Assembly (NCBI GenBank): GCA_030248195.1
Contig: JASAND010028892.1
Location: 1-64,000 of the forward strand
Reading direction: 5' to 3'
Origin: Trissonchulus latispiculum
Lineage: Eukaryota; Nematoda; Enoplea; Enoplida; Ironidae
DNA length: 64,000 nt
Shown here: positions 1 through 11,992 of the stretch, piece by piece
How the letters are laid out: each line of letters opens with the position of its first letter
Numbering within the stretch: the stretch's first letter is position 1
The notes under the pieces: generated by a model
Told to the model about the DNA's origin: nothing
Seen by the model: only the letters and a program-made list of their open reading frames with translations
Database searches by the model: none
Position numbers and translations under genes: made by a program

Positions 1-191
1 TTACACACTTTTTTTCTAAAAAATGGCAAAATTTTTTGGCGAGGTGTGTAACGTTACACATATGCCGTCGGCGATAACAAAACACTGATCCGTATCAAAA
101 ACCAGTTCAGAAATACTTTGGCTTGCCCCTCTCTCGAAATTTTCCGGCGACAGTAGGTATTGCCAACATAGTACGTATAATATTCCTGTAC

Positions 192-430
192 CTGTATAGC
201 TGACTGCATCCCATCATCAACCACCTTTTCTAACACCATCCATTCCAAGGATTCCTTCATCAGCGTTAAAACGGGACGGATGTCCTCATTGGCATCCATG
301 CTGTCGTTCAGCAGACGTCGCAATTGGCCAAACTCCTGCACAGAAATCTGATCCAAACGTTTCCCAGCACAGCTCAGCAGCAGAACACGGGCACGATCCA
401 TCAACTGAGAAGCTTGCGAGGATAAACTTG
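192..430 (-). CDS. Candidate exon of an unrecognised protein-coding gene
   Basis: A minus-strand open segment with protein-like composition and no low-complexity bias (for example the stretches MDRARVLLLSCAGKRLDQ and EFGQLRRLLNDSMDANED). A pyrimidine-rich acceptor ending in TTTTAG precedes position 430, and a second possible acceptor (TCTCAG) lies just before 404. A donor, CAG followed by gtacag, is at 192/191. The frame stays open downstream to a stop at 54-56, so read-through to about 54 is the alternative end. The predicted peptide looks helical and charged. I do not recognise the family. It may belong to the same gene as the candidate exon at 3829-4069, about 3.4 kb upstream on the same strand; that exon ends in phase 0, which fits the inner acceptor (404). 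Seen: open frame and splice-like borders. Inferred: that it is an exon. Confidence 0.4.
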
Positions 431-3400
431 CTAAAAGAAAAAATTTGCAGTTAAATACTTATGCATACACAATGGAAACCAGGCTATTCATTTCAAAATT
501 TCACCAGTGCTTTTTATGTGTTTTTTAAGAAAATGTGTGCTTTTTTTAAAAATTCTGTGTTTTTCCTGAAATTTAATTTTCGCAATATTAACACATTTTT
601 AACTGCTTTTACAGCATAACTATATCTAGCAGTTTTCGCTTCTTGCAAAAGAAAAAGAAAGCATATGTTGCTTGTTTAGTCTTTACAAACAATATTTTAA
701 TGCACTGAACATTAAATGTCTGGGCTGATGACATTTTTTGCGCTATATTGGGTGTCTGGGGGGGGGGGGGCAAAGCCTTCCAGACGTTGAGACTTTTTAA
801 AAAGTTGCGAAAATTTTGGTCACAAAACATAAGAGCGTGTACTTTTCGCCAGTAAATTTTATTATTGCCATTTATATACAGACTTTTCTAACGTAATTTC
901 ATTGATTATACAGTCCCTAATGGCAGTGTTGCTTAGGATAATGGAGGCTTTGCTGTGCTATGCTTAACTATGTTAAGACGACAAAAACAGAAGTAAAATA
1001 TGGAGGACAGACGATATCTTTGCGCCGAAGGCGCAAAATTTTTCGGAGAAAGCTTAAAATTCTGCCAAAATGACTAAAAATTGGCTTCTTCAGGTGAAAA
1101 TTTGAGTGTCGTTTTTGTGTTTTTTTAAAATTTTGTGTGTTTTTTAAAAAAAGTGTGCGAAAACAATAAAAAACACAAAAAATACAGTGATGGAAACCGC
1201 TGAAGTAAGACTTTCCAAGAATAAACAAATGTATAAGTACGATCTCCCAAACAAGATTTATCGAAACTCGGCACTGTGTCAGTCAACCTTGTGTCCAGCT
1301 AAGAAAAGTTGTGTCCAGAAATTAAAACTTTATGGGTTTGCTAAAGAAACTTCGCCCAAGAGATGAATTTTCTAAGAAATTATAAAGTAAGGTTAAATAC
1401 AAATATAAATAAAATAAGTAAAAGCTTAATGTTAAGCATCAGGGTTTTTGTTTTGCTCAGACACTTTGCGATCTTATGCTCACTGCCTCAAATTTTTTGC
1501 GCAATTTGTTGACAAGGTGTGCATAGCCGAAAAATGCTATAATTTAGTTGAAATTGCGATTTTGTACGTGCTTGCAATTACGTGACATTTGTAGAATGTT
1601 CATATGTCTTACACGAAATATACTAAAAACAGAATGGCCTGAATGGGCGCACAAATCAACAAGCCATGAAAGTGGAGTCTGGGAATTGGAGCCCCCAGAA
1701 GCTGCAAAACAATAAAAAATACCAAAAAGCCCACTAGGATTGTATCTGTATGTACTCTGTATATGAATAGCAAAAAGTTGAAAAATAAAGGCTACGGAAA
1801 ACGTTTTTCCGGTGACAGTCCCTGGTCAACAGAGGTGTACGTATATACTCAACGAATATGAATTTGCAATGAGTTGCATACCCTAGCCACGTCAGCTTAT
1901 GCGATTTAGTTAATGTTCGATTTCAACTTTTAAAAATATTATTGCAGGTTATAACTGCCTACGAGGGTTTGGGTGTCTCTAGGAAAAATTAAGAATTTTT
2001 TCTAAAGTTGACGCCAACGAGCAAATTTTATGAACATTTTTAGTGAATAATTTCAGTAATTTCCTTTTTCTGCCCCTGGAAAAATGTGCGCACAAGCCCA
2101 AAATTTTTGCTCATTTTAGAGAAAAGTGCGTCATTGGGCAGTTTTTTGAGCAAATAAAAACACAGTTAAACATAGTACATAGGTACATATATACTAGCGC
2201 CACGAATAGCCAAGTTAAGGGGGGTCCATTTTTGGGCCATTTTTTCGACTTTCTCCGATCTCGCTGATTTTCACATATTTTATTGTACAAATGGTATATA
2301 TGTTTTAACGAGTTTTAAAAATTGAAGTCGTAACTCTTACGGTTGTCGAGTAATTTCGCCTCAAAGTTGAGAGTTCATGTGTTAAAGTTAAACATAGGAA
2401 ATTTAAAAAGTTGTCATTTTTTCGCGTGCGCCAAAAAACTCACCCGACAAACGTTTATGAATCTGGACAAATTATACATTAAAATAACGCTGAAATGTTA
2501 AACTGGAATTAGAATTTTAATTTAGGCCTTTACAAGTTTTTAATTAATTTTTGAAGGATTAAAATTTAACGTGATGCTAAAATCGGAAAATGGAAAAGTG
2601 GAAAAAAGGCTCAAAATGGAGCCCCCCCCCTTAGGATAGGTGGCCAAGGCCTAAAGGAGAAATAATGGAAGGATAAAAGCGGAGGGCCTGGGAGGGCCGG
2701 CATCCCCCCAGAAACGCTAGAGCTATTTTGAAAGATTAGGGATGCTTAGGAATTTTTTCTGGACACTGCTCAATGAAAAATTCAGCGGTCTAGCTTGTGT
2801 CCAGCTAAAAGTTTTTGTGTCCAGCTCAGACAATTTGTGCCTGGACAGACTCCTGGACACAAACAAAACCGTGCTCCCAAAACAAGGCGAAATCAACCCT
2901 AACGTCATCTAAAATCCCAATGGACTGTTCTTCTGAAAAGAGTGGAGTATGTAGAGAAGAGCAGAGATTACATTAACTTTTATTTCATTTAGCTCCACAC
3001 AAGCTTGGCTTTTTCTTACAACTGGTTAACAGTTTCTTGGAATGCGTTCAATGAAACTCGTTTAACCGACAACAGTTTTGCTGATCATCACTCCCTCAGC
3101 TTTTCTTATCTATTCATCCTACATATAATCTTACGAAGGCTTACCCGATGTCATGGATGACACGCCAACAGTCTAAAAAAGCATCACATTAATTAAAGTG
3201 CGCACAACAGAACATATACTGAAGTTAAAATTTTGTAATTTAATTAGTATATATAATGGGAACGACATAAGCCCAGGAAGCGACAGTGATCTAATAAAAT
3301 CTGTATCGGTCGAGCAGCTAGCGATTCAAATTAGCAGCAGATTGTGCTGTGTACAGAGATTTTGTCAGCTAAAACGTTCTGCAGCATTCATTTAGCATTT

Positions 3401-3828
3401 TTCAATCAATGAAATATTACTGATTTCGACAAACCCAAACTACAGCAAAGCCGTTGGGTCAAATTTTCAATTAGAGATGCACCGGGGCGCGGCTCCGGCT
3501 CCGGTAGTCAGGCCTAGACCGGGGCCTGATCTCATCTAAATTTTCAGAAGTGTTTACTATATATAATTTTGCAAACTTTTCTGCCTATGAGGCCCCGGCC
3601 CCGTACTGAATGAGCAACCTGGCCTCGGCCCTGGTCCTGACAAGGGCCGAGAGCTAGCCCTGTCCCAGAAACCCAGACGCATTTCTATTTTCAGTCTAGT
3701 ATTCAAATAAGGTTTGTTACATTCACATACTTTAATCATAATCTCGAACTGGAGGAACTAAAGCAATAATTCAGTCTTAAATCCTTCAAACACCAGGTTA
3801 AACTACCTGTGACTTGCTATAACGATAC
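431..3828. other. AT-rich noncoding stretch, probable intron with repeat fragments
   Basis: No convincing coding frame. It holds a run of twelve G near 760, a GCGCC-hairpin near 1020-1040 and a weak copy of the CTGGG..CCCAG hairpin family near 1677-1700. Two like-oriented fragments share the phrase CTTGTGTCCAGCTAA (about 1288 and 2796). A second G/C-rich patch is at 2620-2715. If the flanking candidate exons belong to one minus-strand gene, this is its intron. Confidence 0.4.
3472..3500 (+). repeat. Solo TIR-like end TAGAGATGCACCGGGG
   Basis: Matches the terminus of the complete element at 34948-35222 (TAGAGATGCACCGGGGC). A G/C-rich GGCC/CCGG patch follows to about 3660. No matching inverted end was found nearby, so this is a fragment or a decayed copy of the same hAT-like family. 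Confidence 0.4.
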
Positions 3829-4069
3829 CTTAATTTCGTTAGCTATCTGATCGCAAAATTCGTCAGACATGTGGACATTTAAATACTGCATTATATCATT
3901 TAATGGTAGGCCACCCTCAGCGCCACGCTGAACCAGCTGGCAAATAGATCGGACTTCTTCAGCTCTGATCTGACTGGGTGCCTTTCCAACGACCGACATC
4001 AGAGCTTCGTCAATAGCAATCTTAAACGATGTTGGCAGTCCATCCACCGTAGCCCTACCTGTAACATGC
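3829..4069 (-). CDS. Candidate exon of an unrecognised protein-coding gene
   Basis: A minus-strand open segment with good amino-acid composition (includes VDGLPTSFKIAIDEALMSVV and the acidic-helical stretch QIRAEEVRSICQLVQRGAEG). It ends at a donor, AAG followed by gtatcg, at 3829/3828. Possible acceptors are TTTAG just before 4069 and TTACAG just before 4058. The frame stays open further upstream, but that part is rich in Tyr/Ile from a TATATA run and is probably intronic. No domain recognised. The segment looks alpha-helical. It could be an upstream exon of the gene at 192-430. Confidence rests on composition and splice borders only. Confidence 0.4.
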
Positions 4070-4119
4070 CTAAATTTTTTATCAAGTATATATATATACA
4101 ATGAAGTGTACTGAAACAT

Positions 4120-7100
4120 ATATACGTTATAATGCTATTGTAAGTAGAAAATGTGTAGAAAGTGTGTAGGCTGCGTTGAAACCTAAGCCACAGGAAAAGA
4201 ACGTGCCACCTTTCTTAAAGACTAAGGGCAACGCATCAAAGTGGAGTGAACAATTTGGCGAAGTCATACTTTCACTAAACAGGGAAAGGAATTTGTTAGA
4301 ATAATCATGTATATACTCTCTCTCAAATTGAGAGGTCGGAAAAGCGTACATAATGCGCCATTGTCATGAATTTAGGGCTAGGCTAATCGGTCCAAATCTT
4401 ACTACGGAGTTCGGATTTATACATTTTGGATCGGATATGTTACGCAAACACATTATGTATGTAAAAGGCGGGCTTGGGTTGTTTTTGTGGTTCCGATCGT
4501 TGGCAAATATATATCAATTGTCCCGGCACCTGATAGGCGCCCGCATTCCAGAAGCAAGGCAATTATATACGTACATCCTCCGGGAACTTCACAGGGTTTG
4601 GTGCGAAGAATTGGAACCGAGGCGTCTGAGGAGTGCCGCATCTATCTATGAGCATTTGTTCAGGACATAGTCCAGGCCACCTGTCCTCCTCCACTTTTCG
4701 GTTTCCCCTCCACTTTTCGGGGCATTCCCCCATTTTCGGCAAGCCCCACTCATTTTTGGGTGGCGTCCGGCAAATTTTCAAAACTTTTCTCAATTTTAAG
4801 CTAATTTATGTACTTATAAGTTCATTTTAAGTTAAAAACAGCGGGCTTTTTTGCGTTTTTAACTTAAAATGCTAATTTTTAGATAAAAAATTAGGTAAAT
4901 TTATACCTTGAGCTCGCCCCCACTTCCCCCTCAAAGGGAAGGGGCACGCACGAAGCCGCAGAAAAGTTCGGTGCCGATACCTGTGGAGGAAAGGACAAAA
5001 TCAGCCGACCCTATGCTGGGAAAAGAAATTTCTCTCAGCCCTTTGGGAGACTTCAGTGCGTATTGAGTATATATATATATATATATATACATTCCCCGGG
5101 TATTACCAGGTCTTTTTCATGACCATTCGGTCAGTACAGATTTTACAACAACAGAACTATTCACAGCAAACAGAGGGTTCGCTTCCGTGGCGTGCGGTTA
5201 AACATTTCGAGCTTCCATTTACGTGTTCGCTTTGACTTGGGAATTTCCGCTTGGTCACTTTTATTCCTGTCAGGGGTCGGGGTATCAGGCAGATTTTCAT
5301 ATACTTTCAAGACACTCGTCCAAGACATCATTATTTTTAAAGGGAGGAAATAACTACCCTCGAACTTGTCTAACTGCAGACTCAAAAGTTCGCGAAAAAT
5401 GTAAATTTATGACGAGGGAGGGAGCTGATATAAGCTTTAAGCTAGAGATGGTTTTGTGCTCACTTACACAATTCTGGCGTCTGTAACTAGGTGCACTCAC
5501 GCGACGACCAACACCAAATGTATAAAATGTGCAAAGAAAATAACCTTCTCTTTGCATAAGAAAATCCAAAGTATATACCCGACACGGATTGGCTGTGAAG
5601 TGCATTCAATATAGCCAACCAACAGACATTTGCAGACTATTGGGGTGATCGTCGAAAATAACAAATTGGAACATGGAATGGAATGCCTATGGAAAATCAG
5701 GCTAATTTTAAATTCAAAACCTGCTAAAATCTCTTCTAAAAAGAGGCCAGTTTGGACTGAATGGGCGTATCGATGTATCGATGTTCATGCAAAATGACCT
5801 CATAACAGGATCTTACCGAATAGGTATTTAGTTAATGGCGGTATTTCACATATGAAATGCAAACGCACATCATGCACGTGTATCTGTGCGTTTGGCTATC
5901 ATTTCTAGCGCTCCCGCAGGTTTATTTTTGGACTTACAACTCACCTTGGGTTTCATAGTTAGTAAAAGAATCTCGGGGAAAGTTCTGATCAGGAGGACCC
6001 AGCAAGCTCGAAGTACGAGCCCTTTTCTAAATCACAAATTTGAGATTAGTATATAGTCCGCATGTGCAAACAATGGACGCATACGGAATACGATATAAGC
6101 ACGTATATATATATATATACGTACGTAAAATGACATTAATACAAACCCCCTAAAGAACGGATTTGACTTAACGTCGTGGAAGTCGAAATAAGAGGAAAGG
6201 AAGGAAAAATATACATTGTAGGGAGGGAGGGGCCCAGCGGTGTCCTGCTAAACAGTTGTGACCTGTTACCCAATTGTGGCATGCTAATGTAAACACAAAT
6301 GCATGATACACTTTATACGAGTGTGAGTACGAATATTAAATTCATTTTGAACTAGCAAAGGGAACAGGATACTTTGTCTTACCAAGATTAGCCTATTTTA
6401 TTGAGACAGTTAGTTAGATAGCTGAGATAGTTAGTAGCATTTTATATCTCATGTGCTATATATAGAATATGCAGCATCAAATGGGCAGGTTTCTTAAAGT
6501 TTAACACAAAAAACATAGGGCAATTTTTGAAAAACGCTAAAAACGATGTATATACGTATATATATAATTTGATAAAACTTATTAGTCTAACTTGTAGATA
6601 ATTGTTTTAATTATGTAGGGGCGCGCGCGCCCCTACATAATATGGGTATAAAGGCGTCTGCTCGGCCCCCTGGAGACAGTGTTGGCCTGGTGCCAGCTAA
6701 TTAGAGGTCTGGGAGTGGTAAAAATGTTACCATCGTAAAGTACTCGAGCAGTACCACAAGTACCACCATACTTTTGGTTAAAATTCCTAACTTCGAAATT
6801 TTGCACTAGGCGGGAGTTACCGTGCGTTTGTTGTTTTTCTCGGTTAATAACGCTTTTCGGAAGTGCTTAGGTCAGCGCAGTGTTGGAACGATATGGGCAT
6901 TTCGGTCCTATACAACTATTATATGTTGGTAGGCAGGGTCCTCCCATGCAACCTTTTTTTGGTCATTTTGGCACACTGCCAATTTTGGCTCTGTGCCAAG
7001 GCCCCAAAGTCGGACTTTCGCTATTTTGGCACTTCGGTTGTGATCGACTTTTTCACAGGTTAGCAGCTAGATCGGTTTGGTTTGTTTTATTTGAATATTT

Positions 7101-7260
7101 CGGACTATGCGCGGAATGTAACGAGGGGGATTTTTAAATTTCGCTCTGGAGCTTTCAGGAGATGGGCCCAAACTTTGCATTTTTTCACCTGTTTTCACGA
7201 AAAGTTTCTAAGTCCTACTTTTACTAGAAATGGCCTAAAAGTCACTAAAAATGGCGTTTT
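4120..7260. other. Noncoding stretch with microsatellites and a perfect palindrome
   Basis: No recognisable gene. It contains (TA)n at about 5067-5090 and TATATACGTA runs near 6100 and 6550. A 32-bp perfect palindrome is at 6610-6641. Several 60-100 codon open frames overlap one another on both strands, and none has a recognisable domain or splice pattern. Confidence 0.45.
6610..6641. repeat. 32-bp perfect palindrome with a (GC)5 core
   Basis: The sequence reads ATTATGTAGGGG, then GCGCGCGC, then CCCCTACATAAT, and is its own reverse complement with no spacer. The alternating GC core could adopt Z-DNA or cruciform structure. Neighbouring sequence is AT-rich and unrelated. Confidence 0.85.
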
Positions 7261-7264
7261 TCGG

Positions 7265-7530
7265 CTTTGAGGTGGTAACCATATATAGTAAATCAGGGTC
7301 GCTGAAAACGATGAGCATACTGCCGATACCGCCCGAAGTGACCACTGGTCAGCATGGCTCCCGTGGTTCCTCGCCCAGGGTCAAAGTTGGGAAAACTCAC
7401 TCTAAACAGTGTTTTTCGGCGTTTTGATCGGGGGCATATACAGTAAATCGACTATGCTCGTTTCAATGGGCATATTGCCGAAACCGACGGAAGTGACCAC
7501 TGGTCACTGCGACCTAGGAGCCCTATTGAC
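7265..7530. repeat. Satellite monomers (~145-155 bp) with TGACCACTGGTCA palindrome, left block
   Basis: Two monomers share the order TTTTTCGGC, GGGGGCATATA, AGTAAATCGACTA, CAATGGGCATATTGCCGA and the palindrome TGACCACTGGTCA. The phrase AGTAAATC recurs about 155 bp apart here and 144 bp apart in the right block. The array is interrupted at about 7530 by the LINE and resumes at 10568. A diverged copy sits at 58495-58690. Confidence 0.8.
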
Positions 7531-7720
7531 CAGTGAAGAAGAAGAAGAATTTTAATACTCAAAAGCGCCGGCTTTACAATACTACGGCGAGTTACGTTAC
7601 AATAACATCCTACAAGATCCGGCGTTCCTCCAGCACATGATTACGGCATAATACTGATACAGAAACAGTAGCAAAGGTAAAGCAAACGTAATGAGTATAG
7701 GGTGGGAGAGGACACGGTGG

Positions 7721-8366
7721 TCACCTAACCCCCCGCCCTTTAAGAAAAGCATCTAGACATATTTTATCCAACTCTACAGTAAAATTGTGCAGACTATCCT
7801 GAGTTACTACATGTTCAGGTAACGCGTTCCATAATTTAGGAATCCTGAAAAAATAAGAATTCTGTACCACGTCTAATGTGGTTCTAGGTTCAACAAGTTT
7901 CAGAATATGGTAGCGATGACTAAATACGTTATCATATATAGTCGAAATAATTTTCAAACGGTAAGTCAATTGTTCCTGAAACAATTTGATAAGCTAGTTT
8001 TAGGTCAAAACATAATCTTCTATATTCCAGACTTTTAAGACCTAGAAACTGCAATCTTTCTGTATAAGTCAAATTTGTTATTTCAGGTATTCTTTTGGTG
8101 TAACAACGTTGAACCCTTTCGATTACATCAATGTCTTGAAGTAAATATGGCGACCATATAACACTAGCATATTCAACAATTGGTCTAACATATGTTTTAA
8201 ACATCCGCAGGAGGAAGTCTGTTTTTCTGGTCTTAAAGGCTCGAAAAATACACGCAGATACCCGCATTGCTTTTTTGGAAATTTCAGTACACTGCAAACT
8301 GACTTTTAAGTTAGAGGTCATCCAGACCCCTAGATCTTTTGCCTTTAAAGAACAGTCAAGCGCCAC
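7721..8366 (-). pseudogene. LINE ORF2 C-terminal (thumb and tail) region, frameshifted
   Basis: Contains the usual post-RT block of Jockey-type LINEs: KAKDLGVWMTSNLKVSLQCT, then VRPIVEYASVIWSPYL and VQRCYTKRIPEI, and in another frame FRIPKLWNALPEHVV near the C-terminus. The final stop is close to 7721. The parallel block in the plus-strand LINE at 19200-19863 has the same phrases (VRPILEYNSFVWSPHL, KRIPEI), showing that the two LINEs are related. Confidence 0.88.
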
Positions 8367-8371
8367 ATCAC

Positions 8372-9641
8372 CTAACGGTAAGTAGGCAATACATTATTCA
8401 CGATACCACAGACAAAAACAAAACATTTATTAAGAGCAATATTTAGCTGCCATAGTCTGGACCACTCATACAGCCTATCTAAGTCTTCTTGCAAACCAAC
8501 ACTGAACTGAGTAGACCTATCCAAAACATAAAAAATTTTTGCATCGTCCGCAAAGAGTGAAATTTCTCCATTTCTTATACAGTCTGGTAAGTCATTAATA
8601 TAAAGCAAAAACAAAAGAGGTCCAAGGACAGATCCCTGAGGTACACCACTCGTTACCCTGCCAGTATAGGAAAGGTAATCTCCAACCTTAACCCTCTGGC
8701 TTCTTCCTGTCAGAAACGCGGTTATCCATTTTAAAACATTGCCACTTATTCCATACTTTTCTAGCTTATAGATTAATTTCTGGTGTGAAACAGTGTCGAA
8801 AGCTTTTGCAAAATCTATATAAACAGAATGAACAGATTTTCTTTCATTTTTTGCTATATATAAACCAAGACCTGGAGCTTTCCAAGAGATTTGTCAGTGT
8901 AGTCCTATTCCTAAGAAATCCATGTTGACTGCGAGTAAGAAGGCCGTGCTGTTTAAGAAAATGAGCTATTTCATCCTTAATAATGCGTTCTAAAACCTTA
9001 CAAACAACAGAGGTTAGACTGATTGGGCGGTAATTTGTAGGGTCTGAAATTTCGCCTTTTTTATAAATTGGCACAACCAGCGCACTCAGCCAATCAGTAG
9101 GCAGCTGGCCGGTCTGAACAGACGTTTGAAAAATAAGTGTTAATGGTTCGGCGACGGATGAAGCAATCCTTTTCAAGAAATAGCATGAGACGTTATCCGG
9201 GCCTGTCGATAATTTAGACGGCAATGATTTTAGTAATTTATAAACTTTTTCTTGCGATATATCAATCTCTGTCATGGAATGTTGGGTTCTAACCTCAAAC
9301 TGCGGTAGGTTGTTATCATCATTTGTAAAAACAGACAAAAAATGGTCCTGTAAAACATCCGCTTTTTCATGTTTTGAGGTACACAAAGTAGTATTCCTAC
9401 AAAGAACTGGAATTGTACCTTTGGAACTTAGTTTAGAATTTACATAATTGAAAAAACTGCGCTGATTTGAGGCATTCAGAATTTTTCTTTCACGACTTTC
9501 AATTTCATCGTTGGCAGCTTTCTTTGCCGCTTTAGCCGCCTGCTTATATCTTGCTAGAAGTGCGGCTGTTCGGGTTTGTCTGTACCGACGCCACAAACAC
9601 CTTTTTTTCGTATAAGCCCGTGCTGTACTTTGAGACCACAC
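8372..9641 (-). pseudogene. LINE reverse transcriptase domain, frameshifted
   Basis: Motifs appear in order on the minus strand: ALVVPIYKKGEISDPTNYRP (RT1), QHGFLRNRTT (RT2), VYIDFAKAFDTVSHQKL (motif A with catalytic Asp), SGVPQGSVLGPLLFLLYIND (motif B) and ISLFADDAKIF (motif C, FADD instead of the common YADD). The frame changes near 8875, between RT2 and motif A, and stops at 8372. The RT would copy the element RNA at the nicked target. It is a broken gene; its family identity is certain. Confidence 0.93.
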
Positions 9642-9659
9642 ATTTCGTCTACTATCACG

Positions 9660-10572
9660 ACAACCTTAGGTATGTACATATACATCGCATAGTCAAGTAC
9701 ATTCGTAAAGGTTAACCACATATCAGAAACTGTCACATCATTAGCAAAAAGGCAGGTCCAGTCTAAACTTCCCAAAAAGCTATTCATATCCATGTAATTT
9801 CCTTTTTTGATAGAATAACGTGTATTTTGCACGTTTTCGTCCTCCTGCCCAGTTACATTTAAAGCAAATTTAACAGAACAGTGATCACTTGTGCTGAAAG
9901 GTACGTCAACATGCATTTGACTGACTAGCATATCATCATTGGTTAAAACCAAATCAAGAATAGCATTATTTCTGGTTGGTACGCGGACTTTTTGCTGCAG
10001 ACCAAGATTCCAGAAAGAATGCAAGTAGTTTGCGTGTCCGATACCAGCATTAAGACTAAGACAGTTATCAGCACAAGCTATACCAGGAAGGTTAAAATCT
10101 CCCATGATCAGAAGGTCGCTGTTGCCGTTCAAATCATTTAGTAAGTCACATAATTGGCTATCAGTTGCAGGCGGAGTTGCCGGTGATCGGTAAATTAAGA
10201 TTACTAATATATTTACTTCGTTTAACAAAATTTTGACACCAAGAACTTCAATAAAACCATCGTAGCTATATGAGAAATCGAGTTTGCTTGGTACACAGTT
10301 ATTGACCATAAGCAAACAGCCACCATGGCCACGCTGATGCTGTCCTGACGAAAGGCTGTGTACTCAGAATTTTGAAGAATTAAAGAATTGGGAAATTCAG
10401 GACTTAGCCATGTTTCAGTGACCCCAATAATTTTAAACTTGCGTTCAATAAGTACACGATTAAATTCATCGAACTTATTTGTAAGTGACTGCGCATTAAA
10501 ATACAAACATTTAACGTTACCGGTAGTGGAATCAGTAGAAATTTGGTTAGGGTCAATCAAATCAGTGGTCAA
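9660..10572 (-). pseudogene. LINE apurinic-like endonuclease domain, frameshifted
   Basis: Translation starts near 10572 with the expected beta-strand CLYFNAQSLTNKFDEF (Asn for metal/DNA contact) and GVTETWLS (catalytic Glu). It then shifts frame near 10300 and continues with VILIYRSP, LLIMGDFNLPGI (Asp/Asn pair) and FSTSDHCSVKF (catalytic Asp-His near the end of the fold). All core motifs of the exonuclease-endonuclease-phosphatase fold used by LINEs to nick their target are visible. The frameshift means it cannot make an intact protein. Confidence 0.88.
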
Positions 10573-10990
10573 TCAAACCCCTTAAAACGGCTTTTTCGGC
10601 GTTTAGGTTGGGGGCACATATAGTAAATCGACTACGCTCGTTTCAATGGGCATATTGCTGAAATCGAGGGAAGTGACCAGTGGTCACTACGGTCTATGGG
10701 GCCTATTGACCAGTGGTCAAACCCTTAAAACGGCTTTTTTCGGCGTTGTGGTTGGGGGCATTTATAGTAAATCGACTACGCTCGTTTCAATGGGCATATT
10801 GCCGATTCCGATGGAAATGACCAGTGGTCACTAGGTTCTCGGGGCCCACTGACCACTGGTCAAACCCCCTTAGACAGCGGTTTTCGGCCCTCTGGCAGTA
10901 CCCATATAGTATATCCGTGTCGCTGAACACGATGGGCATACTGTCGAAGTCTTTGGCGAGGCGAAAAAGTTTTCTCCTTATATCACCCAC
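10568..10990. repeat. Satellite monomers (~144 bp), right block
   Basis: Two full monomers and one partial, continuing the array broken by the LINE. AGTAAATCGACTACGCTCG recurs at about 10622 and 10766. Each monomer carries GACCAGTGGTC-type palindromes. Open frames here are chance frames. Confidence 0.8.
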
Positions 10991-11149
10991 AAACAGAGGT
11001 TGCAGCGGCCGAAGCTTTGGGGCGGAGGTGAGAATTCAGTGGTACTATATATTTATATAATCACTTTTCTGCTCTACCTACGGCACTGTTCAAGCTCCTT
11101 GTATCCATTGCCGCATTGCTGGAAAGGGATCCTTTAAAATGACAGAAGG

Positions 11150-11950
11150 ACAAGTAATAAAAATGCTCCTTCGGAGCATGAAAAAGTAATATGGGTGGTG
11201 GTGAGGTTGTAAAATATAACAGAAGACTAGTCTTAAAAATGCTTAATATGGGCGCTAGGTTCAAAAAAAGAAGAGGACTCGGTTGTGGGCGAATTAATAT
11301 GGGCACAGCTTCGCCGAGCAACCCATATTCGCGGGCTTTCACGCTTCGCCATGGCGATTGTCATATACAATGTCATTATTGCTAGTCAATAATAACAATT
11401 CCAGCAGTTAAACAATCGCTGCAAGTTGCTTGCTTATATATACGTAAACTGTATAGTAATTTGGTTGTGCTGGACTACGGCAAGCAACTAGAAAGAACCA
11501 AGGCTATGATTGTAACGCTAACGGTTCAATAGAAATAGAAGATCGTCGGAGAGAGTCCTGAACTTATTGTTGAAATATAGAGTTTTCTTATCAATGGTTA
11601 AAATGCACAGTAAATACTTAAAATACTAAGAGTTTATCGAAAGAAATGTTTGCTTCCACTAAAACTCGTTTATCATAGTTGTATATTATTTGCGCACCGT
11701 AACTAAAACTGAACACTGGTGTGTATATATATATACATGTTCTACGTATGTATATAACTTTTTCAGTCCGCGAATATGGGTTGCTCGGCGAAGCTGTGCC
11801 CATATTAATTCGCCCACAACCTAGTCCTCGCCTTTTTTTGAACCTAGCCCCCATATTAAGCATTTTTAAGACTAGTCCTCTTGATTTTACAACCTCACCA
11901 CCACCCATATTACTTTTTCATGCTCCGGAGGAGCATTTTTATTACTTGTA
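11150..11950. mobile_element. Foldback element with ACAAGTAATAAAAATGCTCC termini
   Basis: Arms at about 11150-11334 and 11769-11950 are inverted copies. Each holds ACAAGTA, AAAAATGCTCC, a GGAGCAT hairpin, ATATGGGTGGTGGTGAGG and GCTTCGCCGAGCAACCCAT. The ~430-bp spacer is AT-rich. The same end motif starts the next element at 11993, recurs inverted at 53160-53179 and appears degenerate near 58887. No transposase. Confidence 0.7.
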
Positions 11951-11992
11951 TACATATATATATACATATACATATATATATATATATATTAT

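Larger units (their letters stand above)
7531..10567 (-). mobile_element. Decayed non-LTR retrotransposon (Jockey/CR1-like LINE) inserted in a satellite
   Basis: Read on the minus strand, the order is apurinic endonuclease, reverse transcriptase, C-terminal region, then a short 3' UTR ending in a (TTC)n-like tail next to the satellite at 7530. No ORF1 (gag-like) part is present, so the copy is 5'-truncated or starts at ORF2. Several frameshifts separate the blocks. The satellite is broken at CAGTG on both sides (7526-7530 and about 10563-10567), a possible short target duplication. The clade (Jockey superfamily, CR1-like) is inferred from the EN-RT order and motifs, not from an alignment. Confidence 0.9.
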
